This document shows, piece by piece, positions 47,774 to 47,925 of a stretch of DNA of 47,925 bases; within the stretch, counting starts at the first letter, position 1; each line of letters opens with the position of its first letter. The stretch is from NCBI GenBank assembly GCA_030649335.1, contig JAUSLL010000072.1, positions 1 through 47,925 of the forward strand. Reading direction: 5' to 3'. The notes under the pieces are model-generated. The model had not been told where the DNA came from. It ran no database searches and was given only the letters and a program-made list of their open reading frames with translations. This DNA comes from Parvibaculum sp. (GTDB lineage Bacteria; Pseudomonadota; Alphaproteobacteria; Parvibaculales; Parvibaculaceae). The position numbers and the translations under genes are program-made.

Positions 47774-47925
47774 ATGACCCGAACCCCGGTTTTGATCGTC
47801 GGCGCAGGCCCCGTTGGCCAGCTTTCGGCCCTGCTTTTGGCTCACCACGGCATTGCCTCGCGCCTCATCGACCGCCGTCCGCATCCCACATCTGCGCCCA
47901 AAGCCCATGCCGTCAATCCGCGCAC
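47774..47925 (+). CDS. FAD-dependent monooxygenase, 5' part (cut by window end)
   Basis: The frame from ATG 47774 runs open to the window end, 50 codons. It starts MTRTPVLIVGAGPVGQLSAL, a Rossmann GxGxxG for FAD, and continues with LIDRRPHPT and KAHAVNPR, as in FAD_binding_3 (PheA/TfdB type) hydroxylases of aromatic rings. The rest lies beyond the window. GTGCG before the ATG is a weak ribosome site. Regulation by the divergent TetR protein is likely. Confidence 0.8.
   Translation, partial: MTRTPVLIVGAGPVGQLSALLLAHHGIASRLIDRRPHPTSAPKAHAVNPR

Overview
The window looks like the chromosome of an alphaproteobacterium carrying most of one side of an integrated conjugative or mobilizable element. 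The host assignment rests on GC-rich coding sequence, on a guaB-rsmB-TPR-guaA cluster near a ppx/gppA-rlmE pair, and on neighbouring Rieske, P450 and DUF169 genes. The order (Hyphomicrobiales-like or Parvibaculum-like) is inference and cannot be fixed here. None of this comes from a database search; family names rest on visible motifs and recall.

Bases 1-28565 are accessory DNA. At the left edge an IS3-type insertion sequence (1-1474) has split a large gene, of which only the 3' 858 codons remain (1475-4048). A minus-strand mobile-element backbone follows: DUF3363-type relaxase, lytic transglycosylase, TraF-like S26 peptidase, small HTH protein, DUF736 protein, DUF2493 protein, Toprim protein, a 1,422-residue methylase/Strawberry-notch helicase, two conserved hypothetical proteins, a long ParB-like protein, a PAPS-reductase-like gene, a nuclease and a DUF2285-type protein. 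A P4-type tyrosine recombinase closes the element beside the 3' end of guaA, a known island integration site. No type IV secretion genes, coupling protein or replication initiator are seen, so the rest of the element should lie left of base 1, or may be lost.

Three plus-strand insertions break the backbone and look like cargo: the IS-split helical-repeat gene, a cassette of ribbon-helix-helix protein, 34-residue microprotein and UvrD-type helicase (9486-11708) with its own operator-like palindromes, and a permuted NlpC/P60 (YiiX-like) hydrolase gene (21864-22849) whose frame breaks in a run of eight C. These are the best candidates for undescribed functions, perhaps defence; that role is inference. 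An AraC-family gene and an AlpA-like gene lie next to the integrase.

Bases 28566-47925 are mostly ordinary chromosome. GuaB and GuaA (GMP synthesis) share a minus-strand cluster with an RsmB-type rRNA methyltransferase and a small TPR protein. Next come a Rieske oxygenase with a divergent TetR regulator, RlmE and Ppx/GppA with overlapping ends, tRNA-Gln(CUG), a cytochrome P450, an orphan membrane histidine kinase, small proteins including DUF169 and DUF2141 types, a GH38 alpha-mannosidase, and a TetR gene divergent from an FAD monooxygenase gene cut by the window end.
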